Shown piece by piece: positions 41,080 through 50,539 of a stretch of 64,000 nt of DNA. Both the position numbers and the translations under genes were made by a program. The stretch is from DASZBR01 sp035943935 (GTDB taxonomy: Bacteria > Pseudomonadota > Gammaproteobacteria > DASZBR01), in the NCBI GenBank assembly GCA_035943935.1, contig DASZBR010000001.1, positions 62,001 through 126,000 of the forward strand, written 5' to 3'. The notes beneath the pieces were generated by a model that had not been told where the DNA came from, did no database searches, and was given only the letters and a program-made list of their open reading frames with translations. Numbering within the stretch: the stretch's first letter is position 1; each line of letters opens with the position of its first letter.

Positions 41080-41783
41080 CAGGATTTTTCACCATAGGCT
41101 AAATAATTGACTGAAATATTAGTATTATCTAATTTATAGTTTTTTGAAAAAGGGTTATAAACTATTCCCTCAAAGTGTTTGAGAGAGAGATTGGCTTGAC
41201 GTGACCATTCGCTTAATTCACTGGGTTTAATGAATTTTGCATAATCATGGGTACCGCGTGGCAAAAGATTTAAAATCCATTCTGCCCCCAAAATCGCAAA
41301 AGCATAAGATTTTAGGTTGCGGTTGATGGTCGAGAGAAATAATTTCCCGTTTGGTTTTAATAATTTATGACAGGCGCGAAGTATGGAGCTGGGATCAGGA
41401 ACATGTTCGAGCATCTCCATGCAGGTCACGACATCAAATTGTCCAGCATGATTTTCAGCAAATTCTTCGGCACTGATGTAATCATAGTGAATCATGAGAT
41501 TATGTTCTTTGCTGTGCATGCGCGCGGCTTCAAGTGCGGTGTGAGATAAATCAATGCCCGTGGCATGCGCACCGGCCTTAGCCAGACTTTCAGTCAGAAT
41601 TCCGCCGCCACAACCAATATCGACTGTTTTTTTATGATTTAAATCAACACGATCTTGAATAAATTTTAGCCGAAGGGGATTAATATGATGTAATGGCGCA
41701 CATTGGCCAACGGGATTCCACCAATCGTGTTGAATTTCGCTGAATTTGTGAATCTCATCGGGATCGACATTGGTCGTTGACAT
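41079..41783 (-). CDS. ubiG: Ubiquinone O-methyltransferase UbiG
   Basis: 234 aa from the ATG at 41783 (a GTG 12 bp earlier is possible). Does both O-methylations of ubiquinone synthesis with SAM. SAM motif I VDIGCGGGILTESLAKAGA, then VTCMEMLEHVPDP and the NPFSKNYKLDNTNISVNYLA C-terminus of the family. Coupled to gph. Confidence 0.95.
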   Translation of the reverse strand: MSTTNVDPDEIHKFSEIQHDWWNPVGQCAPLHHINPLRLKFIQDRVDLNHKKTVDIGCGGGILTESLAKAGAHATGIDLSHTALEAARMHSKEHNLMIHYDYISAEEFAENHAGQFDVVTCMEMLEHVPDPSSILRACHKLLKPNGKLFLSTINRNLKSYAFAILGAEWILNLLPRGTHDYAKFIKPSELSEWSRQANLSLKHFEGIVYNPFSKNYKLDNTNISVNYLAYGEKS

Positions 41784-41831
41784 GGTTCTGCTCACAGTTT
41801 GAAATAAGCGCTATTTTCGAGGAGATTGCAC

Positions 41832-42971
41832 ATGCTGTCAAAAGATTCGCTGGCGCGTTATGCGGTCATCCCCCTTTTCATTCTCGCATTGCTCAATGAA
41901 ATTAGTTACCAGATGGTTATTCCGGCGTTGAATGTCTTATTGAAAGCGATGTTAATTCATCCGACGGCATTGATGGTCGATACGATGTATGGCATGGGAA
42001 TTGCGGCGTTTACGGTTGCGATGATTGTGGGTTCACCCATCATGGGCTGGCTTTCCGATAAATTTGGCCGCAAGAAAGTGTTGTTATTTTGTTTAGGTGG
42101 CGTTTTGGGCAGTTCCACATTATTTATCACGAGCTTGTATTTGCATAACATCAGCCTGTTTATTTTAGCGAGAATATTAAGTGGTGTGGCGGCGGCAAGT
42201 ACGGCCATTGTTCAAGCGGCGGTTGCTGATATTAGTTTTGCGCGGAGCCGAGCAGTTCATTTTAGTACCGTGGGATTAGCGCTGACGTTGGGATTAATTT
42301 TAGGACCGTTGTTGGGTGGTTATTTTATTCGTGGATTTGATGTTAATTTAGTTGAATTATCGTTACCCTTTTTAATTACGGGAATTATTGCGGTTATTAA
42401 TATTATGTTATTAGCCGTGCTTTATCATGAAATTCCCCACAAAAAATCAGATCATATTGCTGTGTATTCGATGAAATATCTGACAAAATATTTGGGTTTA
42501 TTTTTTATTTTAGAATTTAGCTGGAGCTTATATTACTTATCTTTGCCGACCTATTTAACCCAACGCTTTTTATATGACAGCTATGAAATTAGCTTATATC
42601 TGTCGAGTTTAGGTGTATCTATGTGTTTTGGGTTGATCTTTTATCGCTGGATTAGCCAGTATTTGAGTAATCAAAAAATAGTTCAAATCAGCTTTGGAAT
42701 ATTTATAGTCAGTTTGTTTTTGCCGATGTGGTGGATGATCGTCCCGATTACGTGGAGCGTCGCGTTAAGTTATGTAGCGTTGATGGGATTATTATCAGAT
42801 GAAGTGGGGCATAAACATCAGGGTATTTTGATGGGAACGACATTAACGACGATGGCATTGGCGTGGACGGTGACAGGATTTGCGGTGAAGTTTTTGGCGA
42901 CGATGAATGTGTTGTATCCGTTTATGGTGTCGGGAGTTGTGTTGGCGGTGGGACTTTGTTTGGCGTTATAA
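41832..42971 (+). CDS. MFS transporter (12-TM)
   Basis: 379 aa, about 11-12 hydrophobic segments. Motif A is in GWLSDKFGRKKVLLF, and LTLGLILGPLLGGYF resembles antiporter motif C, placing it with the Tet/MdtG-like drug:H+ antiporters. GGAG is 7 bp before the ATG at 41832. The substrate is not readable. It ends right after the last helix and is convergent with birA. Confidence 0.85.
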   Translation: MLSKDSLARYAVIPLFILALLNEISYQMVIPALNVLLKAMLIHPTALMVDTMYGMGIAAFTVAMIVGSPIMGWLSDKFGRKKVLLFCLGGVLGSSTLFITSLYLHNISLFILARILSGVAAASTAIVQAAVADISFARSRAVHFSTVGLALTLGLILGPLLGGYFIRGFDVNLVELSLPFLITGIIAVINIMLLAVLYHEIPHKKSDHIAVYSMKYLTKYLGLFFILEFSWSLYYLSLPTYLTQRFLYDSYEISLYLSSLGVSMCFGLIFYRWISQYLSNQKIVQISFGIFIVSLFLPMWWMIVPITWSVALSYVALMGLLSDEVGHKHQGILMGTTLTTMALAWTVTGFAVKFLATMNVLYPFMVSGVVLAVGLCLAL

Positions 42972-42978
42972 AAAATTA

Positions 42979-43683
42979 TTACACTTGATGTGCTTCCCCG
43001 GAATGTATCTCTCTCTGCTCACCCGATGGCAACGTTAAGATCAAATTACCTTTATTATTAACTCCACTCATAACGCCAGTGATATTTTGTATGGTGATAG
43101 TTTTGTTTTTTAAATAATCTATTTTGTCCCATTCTGGAATAAAAACATCGAAATTTTTAATCTCAAATTCTTTAATGTAATCCAAGAGAGTGGTAATTAA
43201 AAAAGTACAAAATTCATTTCTATTTATCTCTTTACCCGTAATATCTTTGAGCGAAATCCAGGGATCTTGAGACATATTAATATTAATGCCCGTGCCAATC
43301 ACCGCATGTGTATTGTGTTGGATTTCAACTAAAATACCCGCTAATTTTTTATTTTGACACATCACATCATTAGGCCATTTGGCGAAAAACTCAGCCTCTG
43401 GGGCGAAGTTTTCCAATGTTTTAATGACCGCCAAGCTGACGACTAAACTTAATCCCATAAATTTTTTCAGGGGTAATCTTAGGGAAAAATAAAGGTTTTG
43501 CCCAAACGGCGAATGCCACGAACGGTTTTCGCGACCATGCCCCGCGGTTTGAGTTTCTGCTAAACAAATTTGTTTGTCATATCGAGCGTAGTTAAGTAGG
43601 TAGGTATTTGTTGAATCTATAGCTTCGAATATTTCTAAGGGAATATTCGTAAGAATTAATTTTTTATCCAATAATTTAGACAT
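42979..43683 (-). CDS. birA: Biotin-protein ligase (monofunctional BirA)
   Basis: 234 aa from the ATG at 43683 (AGAGGGG upstream). Attaches biotin to acetyl-CoA carboxylase. The ligase core is complete: DSTNTYL, TQTAGHGRENRSWHSPFG (biotinoyl-AMP site), KWPNDVMCQNKKLAGIL and GTGININM, with a C-terminal SH3-like domain. There is no N-terminal winged helix, so it should not repress biotin genes. It is last in an operon with the two PanE-like genes. Confidence 0.93.
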   Translation of the reverse strand: MSKLLDKKLILTNIPLEIFEAIDSTNTYLLNYARYDKQICLAETQTAGHGRENRSWHSPFGQNLYFSLRLPLKKFMGLSLVVSLAVIKTLENFAPEAEFFAKWPNDVMCQNKKLAGILVEIQHNTHAVIGTGININMSQDPWISLKDITGKEINRNEFCTFLITTLLDYIKEFEIKNFDVFIPEWDKIDYLKNKTITIQNITGVMSGVNNKGNLILTLPSGEQREIHSGEAHQV

Positions 43684-44632
43684 GGCCCCTCTTCGCTTCA
43701 AGATAGAGTAACTGGAGATACAGCATTTCAGTGAGTGGCATAGAAATGCCATGTTTCTTAGCTATATTTATAGCATTCTCATATATAGCATGAAGTTCTA
43801 GTTTGTTTCCTGCATCGTAATCATCTTTCATGCTGAAATTATTTTTTTCCATTTCCCCCATTTTCTCGAAGGCTTTCATGCGAAAGTCATAAAAATCATT
43901 GGGTATATCTGCGCCGCATTGTAGGGCTACAGAAATAACTTCTTGTGTCATGCTTTTTAAGATTTCAAAACTGGACGGGTTGTTAATTAATTCATTGGTA
44001 TAGGCATCTAATACAACCGCCAATCCGCTGGTGGGAATATTGGCAGCAAGTTTTTTCCAACGAATTGTGGGGAGATGGGGATGTGAAGTGCTGTTTAATC
44101 CGGCATTTTTGAAATCATCCGCAATACTTTGTGCAGCAACTGAAATTTCTTTGTGGGTATCATCAGTATAATATTGTGCCCATTCAAATAAATCCCATCC
44201 AAAGTGTTTTATGACACCGGGCGATGTTTTGGTGACTTTAAGTAAATTACTCGCGCCGACAATTTTCTCGGGATCAATGAACTCAGCGATTTCTGATTCT
44301 ATGCCAATGCCATTCTGCACAATACCCACAATACTATTTTTATGTAATAAATGGGACAAAGAGTTTTTTAATATATGATTTGCAGTAGATTTTAAAGCAA
44401 TTAAAACAACATCGCATTTGGGTATTTTATGAATATCATCATAGGCTTTTATAAAAACAGTCGTGGGTTTATTGTCTTCTATTAAGTTCAAGCCATTTTG
44501 CTTAACGAATTCATAATCTCGGTTCAGTAAACAATGCACATCAAAGCCCGCTTGTTTTAATTTAACGGCGCAAAAACCACCGATCGCGCCGGTGCCAATG
44601 ATGGCGTAGGATTTTTGAGAAGGTTTGTTCAT
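43676..44632 (-). CDS. PanE-like ketopantoate reductase, copy 1
   Basis: 318 aa. N-terminal Rossmann domain with YAIIGTGAIGGFCAVKL and a C-terminal helical ApbA_C domain (DAYTNELINNPSSFEIL, with LELHAIYENAINIAKKHG). The family reduces 2-dehydropantoate with NADPH; the catalytic Lys is probably in IRWKKLAANIPTSG. It is a close tandem duplicate of the next gene upstream and overlaps it by 4 bp. Because a PanG-like gene heads the CoA operon, one or both copies may have other 2-oxoacid substrates. Confidence 0.85.
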   Translation of the reverse strand: MNKPSQKSYAIIGTGAIGGFCAVKLKQAGFDVHCLLNRDYEFVKQNGLNLIEDNKPTTVFIKAYDDIHKIPKCDVVLIALKSTANHILKNSLSHLLHKNSIVGIVQNGIGIESEIAEFIDPEKIVGASNLLKVTKTSPGVIKHFGWDLFEWAQYYTDDTHKEISVAAQSIADDFKNAGLNSTSHPHLPTIRWKKLAANIPTSGLAVVLDAYTNELINNPSSFEILKSMTQEVISVALQCGADIPNDFYDFRMKAFEKMGEMEKNNFSMKDDYDAGNKLELHAIYENAINIAKKHGISMPLTEMLYLQLLYLEAKRGHV

Positions 44633-45579
44633 CGTTGTTTGGCCTCAAGGTATAGCAACTGTAAGTAGAGCATCTTAGTTAAGGGCATAGTAATCTGATT
44701 TTTTTTAGCGATATTAATAGCGTTCTCATATATAGCATGGAGTTCTAATTTATTTCCGGCGTCAAAATCATCTTTCATGCTGGAATTGGTTTTGGTTGTT
44801 TTTGCTAATTTCGCAAATACCTGCATGCGGAAATCATAGAAATCATCGGGAATATCTGAGCCGCAATATTTAGCCGCAGAAATCGCTTCGCGTGTGATGG
44901 ATTTTATAATTTCAAAACTAGACGGATTATTAATTAATTCACTGAGCGACGCATTTAATATAATAGATAATCCGCTAGTCGGAAGATTTGCAATTAATTT
45001 CTTCCAGCGAAGTGTTGGGAGATGTGATGTCGCGGTGCTGTTAAATCCTGCTGTTTTAAAATCATTTGATATTTGTTGGACTGCTAGGGAAATTTCTTTA
45101 TGTGTCTCATCTCTATAATATTGCGCCCATTCAAATTGATTTAATTCATAATGTTTTATTACGCCAGGTGAAATTTTCGTGACTTTTAATAGACTGCTGG
45201 CGCCGATGATTTTTGCGGGGTCAATAAATTCTGCGATTTCGGATTCTATGCTAATGCCATTTTGTATTACACACACAATGCTGTTTTTATGTAATAAATG
45301 GCCTAGTGAATTTTTGAGTATATGGTTTGCGGTAGATTTGAGCGTAATTAAAATTACATCACAGGAGGGCATTTTTTTAATATCATCATAGGCTTTTACG
45401 GGAATCGTAATTTTTTTGTTATCTGTTTCAATCAGGTTCAGGCCATTTTGCTTAACAAATTCATAATCTCTGTTCACTAGACAATGCACATCAAAGCCTG
45501 CTTGTTGTAACTTAACAGCACAATATCCACCGATCGCACCGGTGCCGATGATGGCATAGGATTTTGTCGGTTTAGTCAC
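44629..45579 (-). CDS. PanE-like ketopantoate reductase, copy 2
   Basis: 316 aa from a GTG at 45579, chosen because it aligns with the start of copy 1 (TKPTKSYAIIGTGAIGGYCA against NKPSQKSYAIIGTGAIGGFC). Same two-domain architecture and long stretches of identity with copy 1, including LELHAIYENAINIAKK and LYLQLLYLEAK. The start overlaps the upstream methyltransferase stop. The pair arose by tandem duplication; divergence is spread over the whole length, so both seem intact. Confidence 0.83.
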   Translation of the reverse strand: MTKPTKSYAIIGTGAIGGYCAVKLQQAGFDVHCLVNRDYEFVKQNGLNLIETDNKKITIPVKAYDDIKKMPSCDVILITLKSTANHILKNSLGHLLHKNSIVCVIQNGISIESEIAEFIDPAKIIGASSLLKVTKISPGVIKHYELNQFEWAQYYRDETHKEISLAVQQISNDFKTAGFNSTATSHLPTLRWKKLIANLPTSGLSIILNASLSELINNPSSFEIIKSITREAISAAKYCGSDIPDDFYDFRMQVFAKLAKTTKTNSSMKDDFDAGNKLELHAIYENAINIAKKNQITMPLTKMLYLQLLYLEAKQR

Positions 45580-46378
45580 GAGCAATTTTCCCCACCATAA
45601 ATAATCTGTTATAAACCAACAAGATTTTACCATTGGCTTGTTTAGGATATTTTGCCGCAATAGCGTTGACATATTCTTGCTCAAATTTTTGTTGGTTTTC
45701 TGCATCCATTTCCAATAATACGGGTCTTAATCCCGTGCCTTTTACCCAATCAAAAATCGCCTGATGATTGTCCATTTCTTGAAAATATTCCGTTTGCCAT
45801 AGTTGAATTTCTTTTGCGCCTGATTTTATCAGCAAATCATAATATTTTTTTAAATCATAAAAGGGTTTATCTAATATTCCATAACGTAATGTTTTTAACA
45901 GGGAAGTCCAATGGCTATTATTTTGTAAAAGTTCAACGGTCGTTTGGTGTGAGGGTAAATGCCAATTATTCGGCATCTGAAAACCAAACATGCCATTGGG
46001 CGAAATTGTTTTTAACAGCGTTGGGAATAAGTTTTCATGATCACCCAGCCACTGCAATGCCGCATTGGAAAATAAACAGTCTAGATTTTTGTTTTTTTCT
46101 TGAGGCGAAAAATTAGCTATATCTTGTTCTATAAATTCTATATCAGGATATGTTTTTTTTGCTTCTGTGAGCATATCCACAGAACTATCTGTGCCCACAA
46201 CTTCAGCATTCGGCCAGCGATTTTTTAATAGAATAGTCGAGTTGCCAGGACCACAACCTAAGTCATAAATTATTTTAGGCTGGAAGTTTGGCGGAAAGGC
46301 GGATAATAAATCACGCGCGGGGCGTGTGCGTAAATCGAGAAATTGACTGTAGGTTTTGGCGTTCCAGGTGTCTGACAT
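45572..46378 (-). CDS. tam: Trans-aconitate 2-methyltransferase-like enzyme
   Basis: 268 aa. SAM-dependent methyltransferase with motif I IYDLGCGPGNSTILL, then DSSVDMLTEAKKTYP and the Tam-specific LDCLFSNAALQWLGDHENLF and FGFQMPNNWHLPSH segments. Tam esterifies trans-aconitate that leaks from the aconitase reaction. First gene of a tam-panE-panE-birA operon; GGAG lies 9 bp before the ATG. Confidence 0.88.
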   Translation of the reverse strand: MSDTWNAKTYSQFLDLRTRPARDLLSAFPPNFQPKIIYDLGCGPGNSTILLKNRWPNAEVVGTDSSVDMLTEAKKTYPDIEFIEQDIANFSPQEKNKNLDCLFSNAALQWLGDHENLFPTLLKTISPNGMFGFQMPNNWHLPSHQTTVELLQNNSHWTSLLKTLRYGILDKPFYDLKKYYDLLIKSGAKEIQLWQTEYFQEMDNHQAIFDWVKGTGLRPVLLEMDAENQQKFEQEYVNAIAAKYPKQANGKILLVYNRLFMVGKIARD

Positions 46379-46410
46379 GGGCTATCTCCGGTTTCATCTA
46401 AAGTAGGGTC

Positions 46411-46447
46411 TATTCGGCTCATAAACAAGCGATTTTTGAGCCGAATA
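46411..46447. repeat. TATTCGGCTCA inverted repeat
   Basis: TATTCGGCTCA (46411-46421) and its exact reverse complement TGAGCCGAATA (46437-46447) are 15 bp apart. A third ATCGGCTCAA follows at 46457-46466. It lies between the divergent tam and the gene at 46554, where an operator would be expected. Confidence 0.6.
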
Positions 46448-46553
46448 ATCGGGCTAATCGGCTCAAGCCCCCAGAAGCCCTTCTTACAAGCCCTCAAGCC
46501 TTCATTTTATGACCTATACTCAAAGTAAGACATTTTAAAAGGCGGGGGTGGGT

Positions 46554-47870
46554 ATGAACGAGATGCTTGAGAAGGAAGAGAAGCGAAAAGCATTCGATGC
46601 ATTGGGGCGGGCGGGTTCTTCTTTAAATCCCGACGGGTCTAAGTTACTTGAGGCATATCATGACGTCAGCCGTTTTGATATCAAGGACTTTGTTGATCAC
46701 ATGATAGAAGCGTATCCCTCAGAGCGAAATGGAGTCTTAAAAGCCATGAGAATTTTACAGATCTCTGGGCATGAGCGTAAATTCGGGGAACAAATGACAG
46801 CGTTATTTACACAACAACCTGAATTATACGCAAAATTTTTAGCTCAAATCGTGAACCGTCAGGCGTCCGACGTTGCTGAGATTAAGGTGGGGTGCAATCT
46901 TCTTTTAGGAATGGAAGGATTGGATGAAAAATGTAAAGGTGAGTGTAGAGAGAAGATGCAGGAGATGGAATCTAACGAAATGTATAAGTACGACCTCAAC
47001 CGTATGAAGCAGATGGATCCCAACACTAATGGTTATATAGAAGCAAAGTCGCGCGTTCAAAAGATTAAACTGGAGCCATTGGAATCAGCAGCGCCAGCAG
47101 TAGTACCACCAGCACAAAAATCGACAGCAGTAGAGTCACGCACGAGCGGTCGGGTGGAATCAGCACCACCGGCAGCAGTAACACAAGGTAAAAGAGAGGC
47201 AGAGGTTGTTTTACCCAGTGCTGCTCGAAAATTTGATACGAAAGATTTTAATGAAAAAGAACTTTCAATAATCAATATTACTCTTTGTGTATCTGAATTG
47301 GATAAGATAAATAATGAATCAGTGAAAGGAATATTCAAAGATGAAATCATTGAGCTTATGCGTCAAAAAGATGATGAAAAAAATGATGGAGCAGCAGTGC
47401 GGTTAACGTATTTAAACATGCGTGAGGTTCAGCATTTTGTACAAGAGGTAAATCGAGCGATAAGTGCTGATCGAAAAATAACATACAAAGATGTTCAGCC
47501 GCTAATGCTAAGTAAAAACACGCCAGGTAGCATTAATGTTGTTTTCAGTGGTGTTTACGATAGGACTAATGAAAAAGTTTTTGAAGAGAGTCAACAGAAA
47601 GAAGAAGTGAAAAAGCCTGGTCGATTAGCATCGTTTGCAGAGAAAGCAAAAGCAAAATTAGGAGGTAAAAAAGATAAAGAAGGCATGGAAGCTCCCGTTG
47701 CGGAGCAGGATGCTGAACCTAAAAAGGAGAAAAAAGGTTTACTTCAAAGACTTCAAAGAAAGGATAAGGCTGGAAAGGATACGGGTGGTTACAGAGATCT
47801 AAGTGATTTGGACGATGTTAAGCCAGCAGCAGGAAAAGGCCCTCGCTCTGGTGGTGGTGGTCCTGCTTAG
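46554..47870 (+). CDS. Hypothetical multi-domain protein with basic disordered tail (possible effector)
   Basis: 438 aa from the ATG at 46554. A helical N-terminal domain (1-170), a Pro/Ala/Ser-rich linker (about 175-220, SAAPAVVPPAQKS), a second mixed domain (225-345) and a Lys/Glu/Gly-rich tail (RLASFAEKAKAKLGGKKDKE, ending GPRSGGGGPA). No signal peptide or membrane segment. The two-domain layout with a low-complexity linker and tail resembles type IV effectors of Legionellales, but no family was recognised. Its stop overlaps the end of coaBC. Confidence 0.65.
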   Translation: MNEMLEKEEKRKAFDALGRAGSSLNPDGSKLLEAYHDVSRFDIKDFVDHMIEAYPSERNGVLKAMRILQISGHERKFGEQMTALFTQQPELYAKFLAQIVNRQASDVAEIKVGCNLLLGMEGLDEKCKGECREKMQEMESNEMYKYDLNRMKQMDPNTNGYIEAKSRVQKIKLEPLESAAPAVVPPAQKSTAVESRTSGRVESAPPAAVTQGKREAEVVLPSAARKFDTKDFNEKELSIINITLCVSELDKINNESVKGIFKDEIIELMRQKDDEKNDGAAVRLTYLNMREVQHFVQEVNRAISADRKITYKDVQPLMLSKNTPGSINVVFSGVYDRTNEKVFEESQQKEEVKKPGRLASFAEKAKAKLGGKKDKEGMEAPVAEQDAEPKKEKKGLLQRLQRKDKAGKDTGGYRDLSDLDDVKPAAGKGPRSGGGGPA

Positions 47871-49024
47871 CGTAAAAACGTCTTTTGTATAATTCCCATA
47901 ATTTGCTGAGCGAGCTGTTTCTTCGACGATTTAGCAAGCTCAGTAATATTCTGTGAAGTAATAATAGAAACGTGATTGTCATCCGTATTAAATCCCAACT
48001 CTTTACCCACTTGATTCGCAATAATCATATCTAGTTTTTTAGCGAATAATTTTTGTTTGGCGTTTTCTATAAGATTTTCAGTTTCTGCAGCAAAGCCAAT
48101 AGTAATAGGTTTTTTATCAAGAGTAGATATGGCTTTTAATATATCAATATTTTTAGTTAAATTTAGGGTTAAATTGTCAGCAGATTTTTTGATTTTATGT
48201 TGAGAGATATTTTCTGCTTTGTAATCACTCACTGCTGCAGCGGAAATAAAAATATGCTGATTTTCAATATTTTCTAATACCGCTTTATGCATATCTTCAG
48301 CTGTAATAATATTTATTTTATTAATATTAGGTGAGCTAGATAAATTGGTTGGGCCAGATATTAACGTCACATTGGCGCCAGCTTGAAGAGCCGCTTCGGC
48401 TAATGCGTAACCCATTTTTCCCGAACTGTAATTGGTTATGTATCTGACGGGATCTAGCGCTTCTTGAGTAGGACCGGCTGTAATCATAATATTTTTATTG
48501 GCTAATAATTTCGGCGCGAAAAAATTATTTAAATTAGCAAATAAAGTTTCTGGTTCTAGTAATCTTCCCGGTCCAATTTCACCACAGGCTTGTATACCCG
48601 AATCAGGACCCCAAATGGTTATATTATGGTTTGTTAGTTTATTGAGGTTTTCTTGCGTAAATTGATTTAAATACATTTGTTGATTCATCGCAGGTGCAAC
48701 AATAATCGGCGCAGTTGTTGCAAGACATAAGGTACTGAGTAAATCATCGGCAAAGCCGTGAGCGAGTTTTGCAATAAAATTTGCGGTTGCTGGTGCTATA
48801 AGAATAACATCCGCCCATCGTGCTAAATCTATATGGGCCATGGGAGTTTCTGTTTGATTGGCAAGGACTTCAAGTGTGAGTGGCGCGACAAATTTCTCGG
48901 CGTTTTCTGTCAGTACTGTTCGAACAATGGCACCCGCTTGAGTTAATAACCGCACTAATTCTGGACATTTATAGGCGGCAATGCCGCCGGTGATTCCCAA
49001 CAGAATTTTTTTATTGTTTAGCAT
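47867..49024 (-). CDS. coaBC: Bifunctional phosphopantothenoylcysteine decarboxylase/synthetase
   Basis: 385 aa. The CoaC flavoprotein half (1-180) has LLGITGGIAAYKCPELV, the catalytic His in MAHIDLARWAD, and PAMNQQMYLNQFTQEN. The CoaB half (185-385) has MITAGPTQEALDPVRYITNY and SSGKMGYALAE. Makes 4'-phosphopantetheine from phosphopantothenate and Cys. Last gene of the panG-panB-panC-coaX-coaBC operon, overlapping coaX by 14 bp. Confidence 0.96.
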   Translation of the reverse strand: MLNNKKILLGITGGIAAYKCPELVRLLTQAGAIVRTVLTENAEKFVAPLTLEVLANQTETPMAHIDLARWADVILIAPATANFIAKLAHGFADDLLSTLCLATTAPIIVAPAMNQQMYLNQFTQENLNKLTNHNITIWGPDSGIQACGEIGPGRLLEPETLFANLNNFFAPKLLANKNIMITAGPTQEALDPVRYITNYSSGKMGYALAEAALQAGANVTLISGPTNLSSSPNINKINIITAEDMHKAVLENIENQHIFISAAAVSDYKAENISQHKIKKSADNLTLNLTKNIDILKAISTLDKKPITIGFAAETENLIENAKQKLFAKKLDMIIANQVGKELGFNTDDNHVSIITSQNITELAKSSKKQLAQQIMGIIQKTFLR

Positions 49025-49778
49025 GCGCCAACCTCAAGCCGTGTAACACTAATTCGGGAATAACCATTGTAAATATGTGCTCGTTCTCAAATAAATTAGA
49101 AAATCCACCGGTGCCAATAACAATAGGTTTTGCTTTATCAAAAGCCTCTTCTGAAATTTTATCTATGATGGTCATCATGGCGCCTAAGTGACCGTAATAT
49201 AATCCTGATTGGATATTGGCAATAGTAGATTGTCCAATGACTTTTTCGGGTTTTAAAATATTGACAGGCGGTAATTTGGCTGTATTTTCATTGAGTGCGC
49301 TCATCGCGATTTTTAATCCTGGCATGATAACGCCGCCCAAATAATTATTATCTTTTCGGACAATATCAAATGTCGTTGCCGTACCTAAATCGACAATGAC
49401 AATATTATTTTCCGGGAATTGATGCACAGCAGCAATGGCATTGGCGATACGATCTGCGCCGACTTCGAGAGGATTTTTATAGGATATTTTCAAGCCCGTT
49501 TTTACGCCGGCTTTTAGAAAGAATGGCTCCAGATTAAAATATTTAACCACGGCTGATCGTATAGAGTAATCCACAGAAGGAACAACAGAGCCTACGGAAA
49601 TATGTTTAATTTTGGTGATATCAATATTATTTTCCAGTAATACTTGTCTGAAAAATATACCTAATTGATCGGATGTTGAAGCCGCGGTTGTGGGATATCG
49701 AAATTGTAATATTAATTTATCGTTATCAAATACACCGCCATAAATATGTGTGTTGCCGACATCTAAACATAGGATCAT
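49011..49778 (-). CDS. coaX: Type III pantothenate kinase
   Basis: 255 aa. ASKHA-fold kinase that phosphorylates pantothenate and, unlike CoaA, is not inhibited by CoA. Phosphate-1 motif CLDVGNTHIYGGVFD, then GADRIANAIAAVHQF and phosphate-2 IVIVDLGTATTFDIV, and the C-terminal VIGTGGFSNLF. Overlaps panC by 4 bp. Confidence 0.96.
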   Translation of the reverse strand: MILCLDVGNTHIYGGVFDNDKLILQFRYPTTAASTSDQLGIFFRQVLLENNIDITKIKHISVGSVVPSVDYSIRSAVVKYFNLEPFFLKAGVKTGLKISYKNPLEVGADRIANAIAAVHQFPENNIVIVDLGTATTFDIVRKDNNYLGGVIMPGLKIAMSALNENTAKLPPVNILKPEKVIGQSTIANIQSGLYYGHLGAMMTIIDKISEEAFDKAKPIVIGTGGFSNLFENEHIFTMVIPELVLHGLRLAHAKQ

Positions 49779-50539
49779 GTTGTTATCTCCACGTTATCTA
49801 TTAATCTAACACCTGCAAACTTCACCGCCCCAAACCGCCGCGACTCATAATCTTCAATATAGTCCACCTCAAAGCCTAATTTAATTAACTGCGCCGTAAT
49901 TTCTTCAGGACTTAAATCTGCATGAAATATTTTGGGAAATAATTGAACATGCTTAAATTGCTCAGGCGTAAATCTGCTATTGCGCGAACTCAAAGGTAAG
50001 CCGTTTTCATTACGAATCGGCGGGCATCCAACTACTGTTGTGTCCAGAAAAAATGCTTCAGCCATTTTTTTGATTAATTGATATTGTTGATAATCTTTTT
50101 CACCAAAATAAGCTCGAGTGGGACGTATAATTAAGAATAATTTCATCACGACAGTTAATACACCTTCAAAATGGCCCGGTCGAGATTTACTTTCTAATTC
50201 TGACGTTAACCATGAATCGGTTGCGAAAACTCTATACGCATAATCATCCGCGTACATATTTTCTTTCGTCGGCAAAAAAACGATATCTACGCCCAGTTGT
50301 TCAGCGAGTGTAAGATCTTGTTCGACAGTACGGGGGTAATGCTTAAAATCATCTGGATTATTGAATTGTGTGGGATTCACAAAAATACTGATGGCTGTAA
50401 TAGTATTTTCTGATTTAGATTTGGCTAATAAGCTGGCATGACCGTCATGCAGATTCCCCATCGTTGGCACAAAGCCAATAGAACCCTGAAGATTTTTGCG
50501 GAGTTGTTGAAATTCTTGGGGTGATTTAACTATCTGCAT
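49775..50539 (-). CDS. panC: Pantothenate synthetase
   Basis: 254 aa. Joins pantoate and beta-alanine with ATP. PTMGNLHDGHASLLAKSK carries the HIGH-like site, FVNPTQFNNPDD binds pantoate, and YFGEKDYQQYQLIKKM and GLPLSSRNSRF are intact. A little shorter than E. coli PanC at the C-terminus. Overlaps panB by 14 bp. Confidence 0.96.
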   Translation of the reverse strand: MQIVKSPQEFQQLRKNLQGSIGFVPTMGNLHDGHASLLAKSKSENTITAISIFVNPTQFNNPDDFKHYPRTVEQDLTLAEQLGVDIVFLPTKENMYADDYAYRVFATDSWLTSELESKSRPGHFEGVLTVVMKLFLIIRPTRAYFGEKDYQQYQLIKKMAEAFFLDTTVVGCPPIRNENGLPLSSRNSRFTPEQFKHVQLFPKIFHADLSPEEITAQLIKLGFEVDYIEDYESRRFGAVKFAGVRLIDNVEITT

